Assembly (NCBI RefSeq): GCF_916618915.1
Contig: NZ_CAKAKE010000001.1
Span: forward strand, 2,711,001 to 2,775,000
Source of the DNA: Stenotrophomonas sp. Marseille-Q4652
GTDB lineage: Bacteria; Pseudomonadota; Gammaproteobacteria; Xanthomonadales; Xanthomonadaceae
Direction: 5' to 3'
Length of the DNA: 64,000 bases
Shown here: in pieces, positions 16,669-26,556 of the stretch
How positions within the stretch are numbered: position 1 is the first letter of the stretch
Layout: every line of letters begins with the position of its first letter
Position numbers and translations under genes: made by a program
Notes under the pieces: model-generated
The model's database searches: none
What the model saw: the letters and a program-made list of their open reading frames with translations, nothing else
What the model was told of the DNA's origin: nothing

Positions 16669-18534
16669 TCATGTCCCGCCGAACTGCAGGCGTCGAGCCA
16701 AGCCGCTCCAGCGCGCGGCTTGGCGGGCCAGCGCCAGTTCCAGGACCTGGGCACTCGCAGCCAGATGCAGGCTGCGGCGGGCGCGGGTGAGGCCGGTGTA
16801 GATCAGTTCGCGGCTGAGCACGCGGGCGTCGCGGGTGGGCAGCTGCAGCCACACCTCGTCGAACTCGCTGCCCTGGGCCTTGTGCACGGTCATGGCGAAG
16901 GCGCTTTCGTGCGCGGGCAGTGCGGCCGGGTGGAAGCCACGCACCTGGCCATCGCCGTCGCCCTCGAACCACGCCACCAGCGCGCCCTGCGCATCACGAA
17001 GGCAGATACCGACATCGCCGTTGAACAGGCCGTGGCGGTAGCTGTTCTCGGTGATCAGCAGCAGGCGCCCGTGGAACCACGGTGATGCGGTGCCGAGGCG
17101 GCGTGCGCCGGCGCCGGTGTCGGCCAGCAGTTGTTCGATACGCGCGTTGAGCCCGCGCGCGCCCTGCGGGCCGGCACGCACCGCGGTGAGCAGGCGCAGG
17201 CGGCCGGCATCGCGCAGTGCGTTGGCCGGGTCGTCGGCGGCGGCCAGAGCGCGCCAGTGCGCGAGCAGCGCGTCGCGGCGGGCCTGCAGTGGATCGTCGA
17301 TGCCCTCGTGGAAATGCACGCCGGGCAGTTCGCCGCCGCGCAGCAGCGCCAGCGTGTGTTCGACATCGCCGGTGCGTACCGCATCGGCCAGCGGCGCGAG
17401 CGCGAAGCCTTCGGCCTGGCGGTAGCCGCGCAGCAGGTGCACGCGATGACCGACCAGGCCACCGGCGGCAGCATCGGCACGCGGCGCCTGGCCCAGCAGC
17501 GGCTGCAGTGCCTGTGCGTCGGCCGGCTGCAGGGCAGCGCCGTCGCCGGCGGCCTGCAGGATCGCGGCAAGCACGTCGCCGGCCTCGACCGAAGGCAGCT
17601 GGTCGGCATCGCCCAGCAGGATCAGCTGGGTGCCGTCGGCGACGGCCTCGACCAGCTTGCACATCAGCGGCAGGTCGACCATCGAGGCTTCGTCGACCAC
17701 GATCAGGTCGTGCGCGAGCGGGTTATCGGCGTCGTGGCGGAAGCGTGGCTGGTCGGGGATGACCCCGAGCAGGCGATGCAGGGTGCTGGCACCGGCCGGC
17801 AGGGCTTCGGCCAGCACCGGATCGATGCCGTCTGCGACAGCCCGGGCCACGGCCGCGCGCAGGCTTTCGGCCATGCGTTCGGCGGCGCGGCCGGTGGGCG
17901 CGGCCAGCGCGATGCGGGGCGTTGGGCGGTCCGCCAGCCGGGCCTGGGAGATGCGCAGCAGCAGCAGGCGGGCAATGGTGGTGGTCTTGCCGGTGCCGGG
18001 GCCGCCGGTGACCAGCAGCAGCGCGCGGCGCAGTGCCAGCGCGGCGGCCTGGGCCTGGCGGTCCTCACCACTGGCGGCGTTGGGGAACAGCCGGGCGAAC
18101 AGCGGCGCCAGCGCGGTGACGTCGAGCTCGGGCAGCGGCTGGCCGGCAATGCGGCGCAGGCCCAGCGCCAGCCGGCGTTCGTATTCGCGGTAGCGGCGCA
18201 GGTAGAGCAGGCCATTCTCCAGCACCAGCGGACGGTCGCCGGCCGAGGGCTGTTCCGGCGTGGGCTGATCGACCCATTGCGAGGCGGCCAGCGCGCGTTG
18301 CCAGTCCCCGGCATCGGGCAGCGGCGGCAGCGGGCCGTCGCGGTTTTCCAGCAGCACGCCGGCACGCGCGGGATCGAGCGCGGCATGGCCGCTGCTCACC
18401 GCCAGCGAGGCCAGCGCGGCGCCGGCCAGGGTCTGCGCGTCCGTGTCCGGCGCCAGCCGTTGCAGGGTCTGCGCAAGCGCGGCGTCGAGCGTACGCAGGG
18501 CGCCGGAGCGTTGCAGGGCGTCGAACAGATTCAT
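16669..18534 (-). CDS. recD: exodeoxyribonuclease V subunit alpha
   Basis: The fast 5'-3' helicase of RecBCD, which processes double-strand breaks and degrades foreign linear DNA. 621 residues, normal for RecD. Walker A is TGGPGTGKTTT, Walker B region is VVDEASMVD, and the C-terminal helicase motifs are MTVHKAQGSEFDEVW and YTGLTRARR. Its ATG overlaps the recB stop as ATGA, so it is translationally coupled. It is the last gene of recC-recB-recD. The neighbouring type I restriction island is of interest because RecBCD degrades restriction-cut DNA. Confidence 0.96.
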   Translation of the reverse strand: MNLFDALQRSGALRTLDAALAQTLQRLAPDTDAQTLAGAALASLAVSSGHAALDPARAGVLLENRDGPLPPLPDAGDWQRALAASQWVDQPTPEQPSAGDRPLVLENGLLYLRRYREYERRLALGLRRIAGQPLPELDVTALAPLFARLFPNAASGEDRQAQAAALALRRALLLVTGGPGTGKTTTIARLLLLRISQARLADRPTPRIALAAPTGRAAERMAESLRAAVARAVADGIDPVLAEALPAGASTLHRLLGVIPDQPRFRHDADNPLAHDLIVVDEASMVDLPLMCKLVEAVADGTQLILLGDADQLPSVEAGDVLAAILQAAGDGAALQPADAQALQPLLGQAPRADAAAGGLVGHRVHLLRGYRQAEGFALAPLADAVRTGDVEHTLALLRGGELPGVHFHEGIDDPLQARRDALLAHWRALAAADDPANALRDAGRLRLLTAVRAGPQGARGLNARIEQLLADTGAGARRLGTASPWFHGRLLLITENSYRHGLFNGDVGICLRDAQGALVAWFEGDGDGQVRGFHPAALPAHESAFAMTVHKAQGSEFDEVWLQLPTRDARVLSRELIYTGLTRARRSLHLAASAQVLELALARQAARWSGLARRLQFGGT

Positions 18535-21500
18535 GCGGCCACCTCCGGCAGCGCGCGGCCAGCGAACAGTGCATCCACGCCGTCCACCAGCGCCGGATCG
18601 AAGCGCCACGCATGCACGCCGGGCGAGGGATCGCGCGTGGCATCCAGGCCACGGCAGAACAGGTAGCGCACGCCGCCGAAGTCGCGTGCGTAGTCGTAGG
18701 CCTCGCCGAGGCGGAAGCGCAGCCAGCGGTGCAGGGCGACGGTGTAGATCAGCGCCTGCAGTTCGTACTCGCTGTGCGCCATCGCCCGCGCCAGCGCGTC
18801 GGCGTCGTAGCTGGGCAGGCGGTTGGACTTGTAGTCGAGCACGTACCAGCGGCCATCGTGGAGGTAGGTGAGATCGATCAGGCCGGTCATCAGGCCTTCC
18901 AGACGCTGGCGTGCACCGAAGGCCTGGCGTTCGCTGACCACGCCATGGCGATGCAGCAGGTCCAGCAGCGCCTCGACCCGGGTCGGGCGCATGGCGAAGT
19001 GGAATTCCATTTCGTTGCGGCGGTCATGGCCGGGCACGGCGGCCAGGCAGGTCTGCTCGGGCAGGCGCACGGTCAGGGTGTGGCCGACCAGCGCGGTGAG
19101 CATGCTGATGCCGTCGGCCAGTTCGTCCTCGGCATAACCCCCGCGCTGCAGCGCCTCGAGGATCGCGGCGCCCTGCCCTTCCGGCGCCGGCTGGCCGGGT
19201 TGCCAGTGGCGCCATGCGTTGAAGTCGCAGCGCTCGAACACGTCGTGCATCACCACGCCGAAACGGTTGCCGGCAAAACGCGGATCGAACGGCTGCGTCT
19301 CGCCGACGACGGTGGCGACCTCGCTGCTGGCCGGTTCATCGCTGCCGCCGCCACTTTCGACGGTGGCGCTGGCCAGGGTGTCGTGGGCCACGCGGGCATC
19401 GGCATTGGCCAGCTGGGTGAAGCTGTACACCCACCATTCCGGCACCACGCGGCGCTGCGGTGTCCGTGCGGGCGGCACCGTGCCCTCGTCGACCAGCGGC
19501 AGGCGCGCGATATGCGCCGGCGGCGGCGTGTCGTCGATGACGATCTGGCCCGACGCGCGTGCCTGCAGTTCGCCGGGTTTGCCGACCATCGCTGCCAGCG
19601 CGGTGCGCTCGTGCTGGTGGAAGGCGCCGGTGGCGATCCACAGCGCGTGTTCGGCGCGGGTCAGGCCGACGTAGAGCAGGCGCGCATCCTCGGCGCGCTG
19701 CTCCTGTTTCCATGCCGCTTCGGCCTGGCGCCAGCCCGCGTCTTCCTTGTCCACGCGCCACTGCAGGCAGCGCCCGCTGTCCGGGTCGTGGGCGACGCAA
19801 TGACGGCCGGCACCGTTGTCGTTGCGGCCGATGCCGACGTAGGGCAGGAACACCAGCGGGTATTCCAGGCCCTTGGACTTGTGCAGGGTGACGATCTGCA
19901 CGCGGCGTGCGTCCGATTCCAGCCGCAGCAGCTGCGCCTCGTCGCTGCTGTCGGCGGCGGCGATGCGCCGCGCCAGCCAGTCGACCAGGCCATGCGGGCC
20001 AAGCGCGCGGGCGTCGGCTTCCTGCAGCAGCTCGGCCAGCTGCAGGTAGTTGCTGAGCCGGCGTTCGCCATCGACCAGGGCAAGCAGGCGCTGGCCGTTG
20101 GCCGCGGCCAGTTCGCCGACCAGGGCAAGCGGGCCACCGCGCTGCCAGCGCTCGCGCCAGTCCAGCGCATGCTGCTGCCACTGCCGGTGGCGCTCGCCTT
20201 CAGTGGCCAACGCGGCGATGGCGGCGGCGTCCTGGCCGATCAGCACCGTGGCCAGCGCGGCGCGCAGGCGGCTGTCATCGCCCGGATCGAGCAGGGCCTG
20301 CAGCAATGCGAGCAGTTCCTGCGCCTCGGCGGTGGCGAACAGGCTCTGCTTGCCTGCGGCCACAGCCGGGATGCCGACCGCCGCCAGCGCCTGCTGCATG
20401 CGCGTGGCCTCGCCGTGGCTGCGCACCAGCACGGCGATGTCGCCGGCCTGCAGCGGACGGCCGCATACGCTGGCGGTGCCGGCGCGGCCGGCGGCCAGCC
20501 AGTCGCGGATCGCGGCGACACAGGCAGCGGTGCACATCTCGCGCGCACGGCCGGCGCTCCACGGCTTGTGCTTGCCCTTGTCCGACGGCGGCGCAGGCGG
20601 CGCCTGCCAAAGCGTCAGGGCCGGCGCGGGCGCGCCGTCGCGCTGCAGGTCGTCATCGCTGCGCTGGGTGCCCGGCTGCACCGGATGGAAGGCGATGCCA
20701 TCGGTGAGGAAGGCGCTGTCGTAGCCGGCCTGGGCGTACAGCGCATCGATCGCGCCGAGCACGCCCGGCCGCGAACGGAAGTTGTGCGCCAGCGGTGGCG
20801 CGCCCTCGGCGGTACCGGCCGCGGCCAGGTAGGTGCGCACGTCGCCGCCGCGGAAGCCGTAGATCGCCTGCTTGGGATCACCGATCAGGAACAGCGCCGG
20901 TTGCAGTCCGTTGTCGCGCGCCAGTTCGCCCTGGCCGAACACGCTGGAGAAGATCGCCCACTGGCGGTCGTCGGTGTCCTGGAACTCGTCGACCAGGGCA
21001 ATGGCGTACTGCTGGCGCAGCCGTTTCGCCAGCACGCCGGCCTGCGGGCCGCGCAACGCGCGGGCGACGCCATCGACCAGGTCGTCGTAGGTCTGCACGC
21101 GGCGCTGGCGCTTGAGCAGGGCCAGCCGCGCGATGGCGTCATCGCGCAGGTCGTGCAGCAGCTGCATGCGCAGTTCGCTGCGCCACTGCGCGACGTTGGC
21201 AAAGGCGGCGAGATAGCCATCGACCTCGTGGCTCATCGGCGAGGCCGGCGTGCGCCCGGAAAAATCCTTCTTGGTGCCGGCGGCCAGGTCGGCGCTGGTG
21301 AGCTTGACCAGCTTGGGATGCGGCACCGGCAGGCGCGAAGGATTGGCGGCGAACTGCTGCAGCCAATCCCACAACGCCACCACCCAGTCGGGCTTGTAGC
21401 TGTTGCGGTTCATCACCCCGGCCTCGATGGCCGCCAGCAGGTCGCTGCGGAACTGGTTGCCGTGCGTGTTGACGGCGTCGGCCAGCGCATAGGCAGCCTT

Positions 21501-22202
21501 GCGCAGTGCCTGCAGCAGGTCCTCGCCATCATCGCGGTCGACCGGCCGGGGCGGGTGCAGCACCTCGTGGCGCACCAGCTCTCGCAGGTCGTCGGCCAGC
21601 GCCTCGGGGCCGGCCGACCACAGCGTGACCAGGTCCTGGGCGATGGCTGGATCGGCGGCGCGCACGCGCCACAGGTCGGCGGCGACTTCGGCCAGCAGCT
21701 CGCGGTCGTTGGCCAGCAGCTCGGGCGCGGCGAAGGCCTGGCCGCTTTCCAGCGCGTGCTCGCGCAGCACCCGCGCGCAGAAGCCGTGGATGGTGAAGAT
21801 CGCCGACAGGTCGATTTCCTCCACTGCCTGCTGCAGGCGGCGGCGCAGGCTGGCGACGGATTCGCCACTGGCCTGCAGGTGCTCGCGCAGCACGGTGGCG
21901 GTGAGGCGTGCATCGGGCGCCTCGGAGGCGGCGGCGACGTTGCCGTCGGCATCGGGCAGCAGGGTTACTGCCAGGGCCAGGCGCTCGCGGATGCGGCGGC
22001 GCAGTTCCTGGGTGGCCGCTTCGGTAAAGGTCACCGCCAGGATCTGGCCGATGCGCAGGCCGCGCTCGACCACCAGCCGGGTGAACAGCGTGGCCAGGGT
22101 GAAGGTCTTGCCGGTGCCGGCGCTGGCCTCGATCAGGCGCACGCCTTCCAGCGGCAGGACGAGATAGGGATCGGTCGGCGCCGTGTCGGTCATGTCGTTC
22201 AT
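18531..22202 (-). CDS. recB: exodeoxyribonuclease V subunit beta
   Basis: The 3'-5' helicase and nuclease subunit of RecBCD, 1223 residues, full length. The N-terminus carries Walker A EASAGTGKTFTLATL near residue 25 and the motif QILAVTFTEAATQELRRRI. The helicase Walker B is LVDEFQDTDDRQW. The C-terminal nuclease domain shows GLIDLTYLHDGRWYVLDYKS, with the catalytic Asp and Lys of the RecB nuclease. The start overlaps the recC stop as ATGA; a second ATG three codons in is possible. The recD gene overlaps its stop in the same way, so all three subunits should be made in coupled amounts. Confidence 0.97.
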   Translation of the reverse strand: MNDMTDTAPTDPYLVLPLEGVRLIEASAGTGKTFTLATLFTRLVVERGLRIGQILAVTFTEAATQELRRRIRERLALAVTLLPDADGNVAAASEAPDARLTATVLREHLQASGESVASLRRRLQQAVEEIDLSAIFTIHGFCARVLREHALESGQAFAAPELLANDRELLAEVAADLWRVRAADPAIAQDLVTLWSAGPEALADDLRELVRHEVLHPPRPVDRDDGEDLLQALRKAAYALADAVNTHGNQFRSDLLAAIEAGVMNRNSYKPDWVVALWDWLQQFAANPSRLPVPHPKLVKLTSADLAAGTKKDFSGRTPASPMSHEVDGYLAAFANVAQWRSELRMQLLHDLRDDAIARLALLKRQRRVQTYDDLVDGVARALRGPQAGVLAKRLRQQYAIALVDEFQDTDDRQWAIFSSVFGQGELARDNGLQPALFLIGDPKQAIYGFRGGDVRTYLAAAGTAEGAPPLAHNFRSRPGVLGAIDALYAQAGYDSAFLTDGIAFHPVQPGTQRSDDDLQRDGAPAPALTLWQAPPAPPSDKGKHKPWSAGRAREMCTAACVAAIRDWLAAGRAGTASVCGRPLQAGDIAVLVRSHGEATRMQQALAAVGIPAVAAGKQSLFATAEAQELLALLQALLDPGDDSRLRAALATVLIGQDAAAIAALATEGERHRQWQQHALDWRERWQRGGPLALVGELAAANGQRLLALVDGERRLSNYLQLAELLQEADARALGPHGLVDWLARRIAAADSSDEAQLLRLESDARRVQIVTLHKSKGLEYPLVFLPYVGIGRNDNGAGRHCVAHDPDSGRCLQWRVDKEDAGWRQAEAAWKQEQRAEDARLLYVGLTRAEHALWIATGAFHQHERTALAAMVGKPGELQARASGQIVIDDTPPPAHIARLPLVDEGTVPPARTPQRRVVPEWWVYSFTQLANADARVAHDTLASATVESGGGSDEPASSEVATVVGETQPFDPRFAGNRFGVVMHDVFERCDFNAWRHWQPGQPAPEGQGAAILEALQRGGYAEDELADGISMLTALVGHTLTVRLPEQTCLAAVPGHDRRNEMEFHFAMRPTRVEALLDLLHRHGVVSERQAFGARQRLEGLMTGLIDLTYLHDGRWYVLDYKSNRLPSYDADALARAMAHSEYELQALIYTVALHRWLRFRLGEAYDYARDFGGVRYLFCRGLDATRDPSPGVHAWRFDPALVDGVDALFAGRALPEVAA

Positions 22203-25200
22203 TCGGCGTCCTCCTGCTCGCCGCGTAGATGGCGCCAGCTGTCGGCCAGCATCTGCTGGTCGAGTTCGGCTTCGCTGCCGGTTTCCAGCAGGCTGTAGAG
22301 GCGATGGCTGGTGGTGGCGAACTCGATGAAGCGCGCCTCGCTGGCGAACGGATCGGCGCCGCGATGCACCAGCTGCAGCTCCGGTGCGTTGGACTCGCCC
22401 CAGCCAAAGCCGCCCTGCCACTGCCCCGCGGCGTCCTTGATCGCCTTGTCCAGTTCGCCACCATTCGCGGCGGCGTGGAACTTCCAGCTGCTGTAGGGCG
22501 CAAACACCAGTGGGGCCTGCAGGCCCTGGCGATACAGCTGCAGCAGCGACGACAGTGCCGCGCACGCCTGCTGCTGCGACAGCCGCGTCGCGTCCATCGG
22601 ATGCGGACCAATGCCGTCCTCGTGGTCGAAGAAACGCACGTAGGGCACCTCGCTGCCGGAGGCACGCAGCAGCAGCCACTCCAGGCCGTGGCGGATCGCG
22701 GCACGACCGCCGATCGCGCCGACCTGCACGCGACCGACACCGGCCGCATACCACTCGTGCAGGCGGCCATGCACCGGCACGCCGTCGATCTCGACCTGCA
22801 GGCGCTCTGAGGTCGGCGTCGAGTCACCGCGCCAGCGCCGGAATGCCTGCGCGTACGGCTGCACCGCCGCGTACAGCTCCTCGAGCTGGGCGCGGCCCAG
22901 CGGCCCGGACGGCAGCAGCGCGCGTGCGCGCAGCCGCTCGTACAGGCGCACGGTGTCGTCGGCCAGCGCGGCCTCGAACACCTGCTGCTGCAGGGCGTGC
23001 TTGTCCAGCCCGTGGCCCGGGCTGAGCAGCGGCTCCAGGTCGCTGTCCTGGCCGGCAGGCTCGGGCAGGCGCATGCCCAGGCGATGGCGCAGGAACTGCC
23101 CCGCCGGATCGGTGAACAGCCGGCGCAGGTCGTCGATCGAGACCGCTTCCGGCACCCGTGCATCGTCGTCCGGCAGCTCACCGGCGATCCACGGAGCCAG
23201 CGTCTGCCGTTGTCCGGCCAGGCTGTCCACCGCCGGCCGCCACTGGCGGCGATAGCTGAAGCGGCGAGGATCCGGCCCGCCCTCGCCTACCGCGCCGAAC
23301 GCGGCGGCGGCGAAGGGCTGCAGCGGATGGCGCACCACCAGCTTGCCGGCGGCCTTGGGATCGGCGTGGTAGGCCGCGGCGGTGGCCAGCAGCTCGCTGA
23401 CCAGTACCGAGGGCTCGCGCACGCTGCCATCGCGCGCATCGGCGCCGAGCCAGCTCAGGTAGAGCACTTCCTGGGCGGAGGCGAACAGCTGCAGGAACAG
23501 GAAACGGTCGTCCTCGCGGGTGGAGCGGTCGCCGTGGCGGCGGCGCTCGGTGCCGAGTTCGGCGGTCAGCCGGTTCAGGCCGGCGGCCGGATCGCGACGC
23601 GGGAAGTCGCCATCGTTCATGCCCAGCAGGCAGATCACCCGGAACGGCAGCAGGCGCATCGGCACCATGCGGCCGAAGCTGATGCCACCGGTGAGCAGCG
23701 GCGCGCGGGTGTCGGCCTCGCCCAGCACCGCGGCAAAGTGCGCGCGCACCACCTCGGCCGGTACCGGCTGCTGGAATTCGGCGCGTTCGGCATCGCGGGC
23801 GAACTGGTCGATCAGGCTGCGCAGCCGGTCCAGCGCGCGTTGCGAGCGTGGCGCGGACGGCGCCGTGGGAATCAGTGCCTCGAGCAGGGCGAGCAGGCGC
23901 TCGCGCCACGCGGCTGGCGGCAGTGCCTCGGACAGCGCGGCCTGGCTGCGCTGCAGGGCGCGCAGCAGGCGCAGCAGTGTGTCGAGCGCGGCCAGCGCGC
24001 TGCCTTCCAGCTGCGGCCACGGCGCGACGCCGGCGATGTCCTCGTCGCTGCCGCTGGCATGGCCGAGCAGCAGGCGGTCGATCGCAAAGCGCCAGGTATA
24101 GGCGTCATCCAGTGGCGCCTGGTGCTGGCCGCGATGCTGCGCATCCAGGCCCCAGCGCGCGCCGGCGGCATGCAGCCAGCTGCGCAGGCGTTCCAGTGCG
24201 GCCTCGTCCAGGCCGGCGGCCTCGGCGATCGGTGCGCTGGCCAGCAGGTCCAGCACCTCGTGCAGGCCGAAGCGCGAGACCGGCAGCTCCAGCAGTTTCA
24301 GGAAAACCTCGGCCAGCGGCTCGCTGGCCAGCGGGCTGGTATCGGCCAGCGCGTACGGCAGGCCGTCCTCGCCGCCATGGCTGCCGAACACCGCGTCCAG
24401 GTAGGGCACGTAGGGATCGATGTCCGGCGACAGCACCGCAATCTCGCGCGGCTGCAGCGGCGGATCGAAGCGCGGGTCTTCCAGCAGCGCGCGCAGCTGG
24501 TCGTGCAGTACCTGCAGCTCGCGCAGGCGGGTGTGGCAGGCGTGCAGCTGCAGGCTGGGATCGTGCAGGTCCGGCACGGCCAGCACGGCTATGGGCGCGC
24601 GGCGGTTGAACAGGTCGCCCTGCATGCGCCGCAGCAGGCTGTCGCCCAGCCCGCACTCGGCCAGCGGCTTGCGCCCGGCGTCCAGCGGGTCGGCGTAGAC
24701 GTTGATCTCCGCGGCCGGGTGCACCACCTCGTGGTCGCCGAGCAGGGCCATGAAATCGCGGCCGGCCGCGCCCCAGGCCTGCAGCAAAGGGTTTTCCTGC
24801 ACCTCGTCGGCAAACAGCCCCACCGCCTCGCCCTGCTGGCGGCGCTGCCACAGCGTCTGCAGGTCGCCCCAGTAACCGCGCGTCGGCGTGGGCAGGTAGA
24901 AGTGCAGCGTGCCGACCCGCGCCTGGGTGGCGAGCACGCGCAGCACGTCCGGGGAGATGTTGAGGATGGCGAAGGCGAACAGGCGCCTGGGCAGGCCCTG
25001 CGGCAGCGGGCCATCGGCACGCGCGAAGCGGTCCAGGTACTGGCCGATGCGACGGGCGCGGTATTGTCGGCCCTCGCCAATGCGGCGCCACAGCCGCGCC
25101 TGTGGATCGTTCTCGTCGGCGCCGGCTTCCCAGCGCAGCAGCCAGTCGCGGCGCCAGGCCTGGTACTTCTCGAACACGTTGCCCAGCTCGCCAGCCAGCG

Positions 25201-25594
25201 CCCACGGCTTGAGCGCATCGCCATCGGCCAGGTAACCGGCCAGCGATGCCAGCGCCGGGTCGTCGCCCAGTTCCTCGCGCAGGGCCGCGTACAGCCGCCA
25301 CTGGGTGGTGGCCATGTCCAGGTCGTCCTTCGCCGGACCCAGGTTGGCGAGCAGCGCGCGGGCGACGAACTCGCCGGGCGTGAGGAATTCCAGGTTCGCG
25401 GCCACGCCGTGTTCGGCGGCCAGGGTGGACTGCAGCCAGCGCCGCATCGCCACCTGCGGGATCAGCACCACTTCCGGTTCGAGCAGGGGTTGTCCGGGGA
25501 CCGGTTTGCGCAGTTCCTCGGCCAGCAGGGCGGCGAGGACATCCAGCGCGTTGGAGGGGTACAGGCGGAAGTCGGGGGTGGCGTGGTCTGGCAT
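22199..25594 (-). CDS. recC: exodeoxyribonuclease V subunit gamma
   Basis: The Chi-recognition scaffold subunit of RecBCD, 1131 residues. The beginning FRLYPSNALDVLAALLAEEL and the segment QVAMRRWLQSTLAAEHGVAANLEF are typical of RecC. A degenerate helicase-like fold follows, and the motif ICLLGMNDGDFPR is well conserved. The ATG giving MPDHATPDF was taken; upstream in-frame starts would add a poor extension. First gene of the recC-recB-recD operon, divergent from mlaF across 173 bp. Confidence 0.95.
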   Translation of the reverse strand: MPDHATPDFRLYPSNALDVLAALLAEELRKPVPGQPLLEPEVVLIPQVAMRRWLQSTLAAEHGVAANLEFLTPGEFVARALLANLGPAKDDLDMATTQWRLYAALREELGDDPALASLAGYLADGDALKPWALAGELGNVFEKYQAWRRDWLLRWEAGADENDPQARLWRRIGEGRQYRARRIGQYLDRFARADGPLPQGLPRRLFAFAILNISPDVLRVLATQARVGTLHFYLPTPTRGYWGDLQTLWQRRQQGEAVGLFADEVQENPLLQAWGAAGRDFMALLGDHEVVHPAAEINVYADPLDAGRKPLAECGLGDSLLRRMQGDLFNRRAPIAVLAVPDLHDPSLQLHACHTRLRELQVLHDQLRALLEDPRFDPPLQPREIAVLSPDIDPYVPYLDAVFGSHGGEDGLPYALADTSPLASEPLAEVFLKLLELPVSRFGLHEVLDLLASAPIAEAAGLDEAALERLRSWLHAAGARWGLDAQHRGQHQAPLDDAYTWRFAIDRLLLGHASGSDEDIAGVAPWPQLEGSALAALDTLLRLLRALQRSQAALSEALPPAAWRERLLALLEALIPTAPSAPRSQRALDRLRSLIDQFARDAERAEFQQPVPAEVVRAHFAAVLGEADTRAPLLTGGISFGRMVPMRLLPFRVICLLGMNDGDFPRRDPAAGLNRLTAELGTERRRHGDRSTREDDRFLFLQLFASAQEVLYLSWLGADARDGSVREPSVLVSELLATAAAYHADPKAAGKLVVRHPLQPFAAAAFGAVGEGGPDPRRFSYRRQWRPAVDSLAGQRQTLAPWIAGELPDDDARVPEAVSIDDLRRLFTDPAGQFLRHRLGMRLPEPAGQDSDLEPLLSPGHGLDKHALQQQVFEAALADDTVRLYERLRARALLPSGPLGRAQLEELYAAVQPYAQAFRRWRGDSTPTSERLQVEIDGVPVHGRLHEWYAAGVGRVQVGAIGGRAAIRHGLEWLLLRASGSEVPYVRFFDHEDGIGPHPMDATRLSQQQACAALSSLLQLYRQGLQAPLVFAPYSSWKFHAAANGGELDKAIKDAAGQWQGGFGWGESNAPELQLVHRGADPFASEARFIEFATTSHRLYSLLETGSEAELDQQMLADSWRHLRGEQEDAE

Positions 25595-25729
25595 CGCCCG
25601 CATTGTGCCGGAGCGCCGGGCAATCACCGAGTCCCCGAAGGACGGACCGTTGCGGTGTGCATGTTCCCGCCGCGGGAAGCGAATGCGACCATCTGCACGC
25701 GCCGGGTTCGGCTTTATTCAGCCGCCCCC

Positions 25730-25735
25730 TACAAT
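25730..25735 (+). promoter_or_regulatory. candidate -10 box of the mla operon
   Basis: TACAAT about 32 bp before the mlaF ATG, with a weak TTCGGC 17 bp upstream as -35. The leader then has an AAAGG ribosome-binding site. Confidence 0.4.
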
Positions 25736-25767
25736 GCTAGCCCGTTGGTTTTCCGTTAAAGGTCGCC

Positions 25768-26556
25768 ATGCCCGCTTCCCAGTCCCATCTGGTACAGTTG
25801 TCGGACGTCCGCATCGAACGTGGCGGCCGGACGATCCTGCGCGACGTTTCGCTGAACGTTCCGCGCGGCAGCATCACCGCGGTGCTGGGCCCCTCGGGCA
25901 GCGGCAAGTCGACGCTGCTGGCGGCGCTGACCGGTGAACTGCGGCCGGTGGCCGGCAGCGTGCGCCTGTTCGGCAACGACATCCCGCACGGCAGCCGCGC
26001 GCTGCTGGAGATGCGCAAGAGCGTGGGCGTGCTGCTGCAGGGCAATGGCCTGCTCACCGACCTCACCGTGGCCGAGAACGTCGGCCTGCCGCTGCGCACC
26101 CACACCCGCCTCCCGGCCCCGCTGCTGCGGCGGCTGGTGGAGATGAAGCTCAATGCGGTCGGCCTGCTGGCCGCGGCCGATGCCTGGCCACGCGAGCTGT
26201 CCGGCGGCATGGCACGGCGCGTGGCGCTGGCCCGTGCGCTGGCCCTCGATCCGCCGCTGATGATCTACGACGAGCCGCTGACCGGGCTGGACCCGATCGC
26301 CTCGGGCGTGATCATGAGCCTGATCCAGCGCCTGAACCACAGCCTGGGACTGACCAGCATCATCGTCAGCCACCACGTCCACGAGACCCTGCCGATCTGC
26401 GACCAGGCGATCGTCATTGCAAATGGCGGCATCGTCTTCGCCGGCACCCCGGCGCAGCTGCAGGCCAGCGCCGATCCGCTGGTTCGCCAGTTCCTCGAAG
26501 GCCAGCCCGATGGCCCGATCCCGTTCGATGCCGCGCCGCGCGCGAGGGTTGCCTGA
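25768..26556 (+). CDS. mlaF: phospholipid transport ABC ATPase MlaF
   Basis: The ATPase of the inner-membrane MlaFEDB complex, which moves phospholipids between the inner membrane and the outer membrane. 262 residues. Walker A is GPSGSGKSTLL (residues 38-48), the Q-loop is in VLLQGNGLL, the ABC signature is LSGGMARRVALARAL, Walker B is PPLMIYDEPLTGLD, and the switch His is in IVSHH. The LSGGM form is typical of MlaF. It opens an uninterrupted six-gene operon, overlapping mlaE by one base (TGATG). Confidence 0.97.
   Translation: MPASQSHLVQLSDVRIERGGRTILRDVSLNVPRGSITAVLGPSGSGKSTLLAALTGELRPVAGSVRLFGNDIPHGSRALLEMRKSVGVLLQGNGLLTDLTVAENVGLPLRTHTRLPAPLLRRLVEMKLNAVGLLAAADAWPRELSGGMARRVALARALALDPPLMIYDEPLTGLDPIASGVIMSLIQRLNHSLGLTSIIVSHHVHETLPICDQAIVIANGGIVFAGTPAQLQASADPLVRQFLEGQPDGPIPFDAAPRARVA

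Noticed and set aside
18612..25759. Very long plus-strand frames opposite recB and recC
   Set aside because: They mirror the strong recBCD coding frames, have no family motifs, and have Gln/Ala/Arg-rich composition typical of antisense frames in GC-rich DNA.
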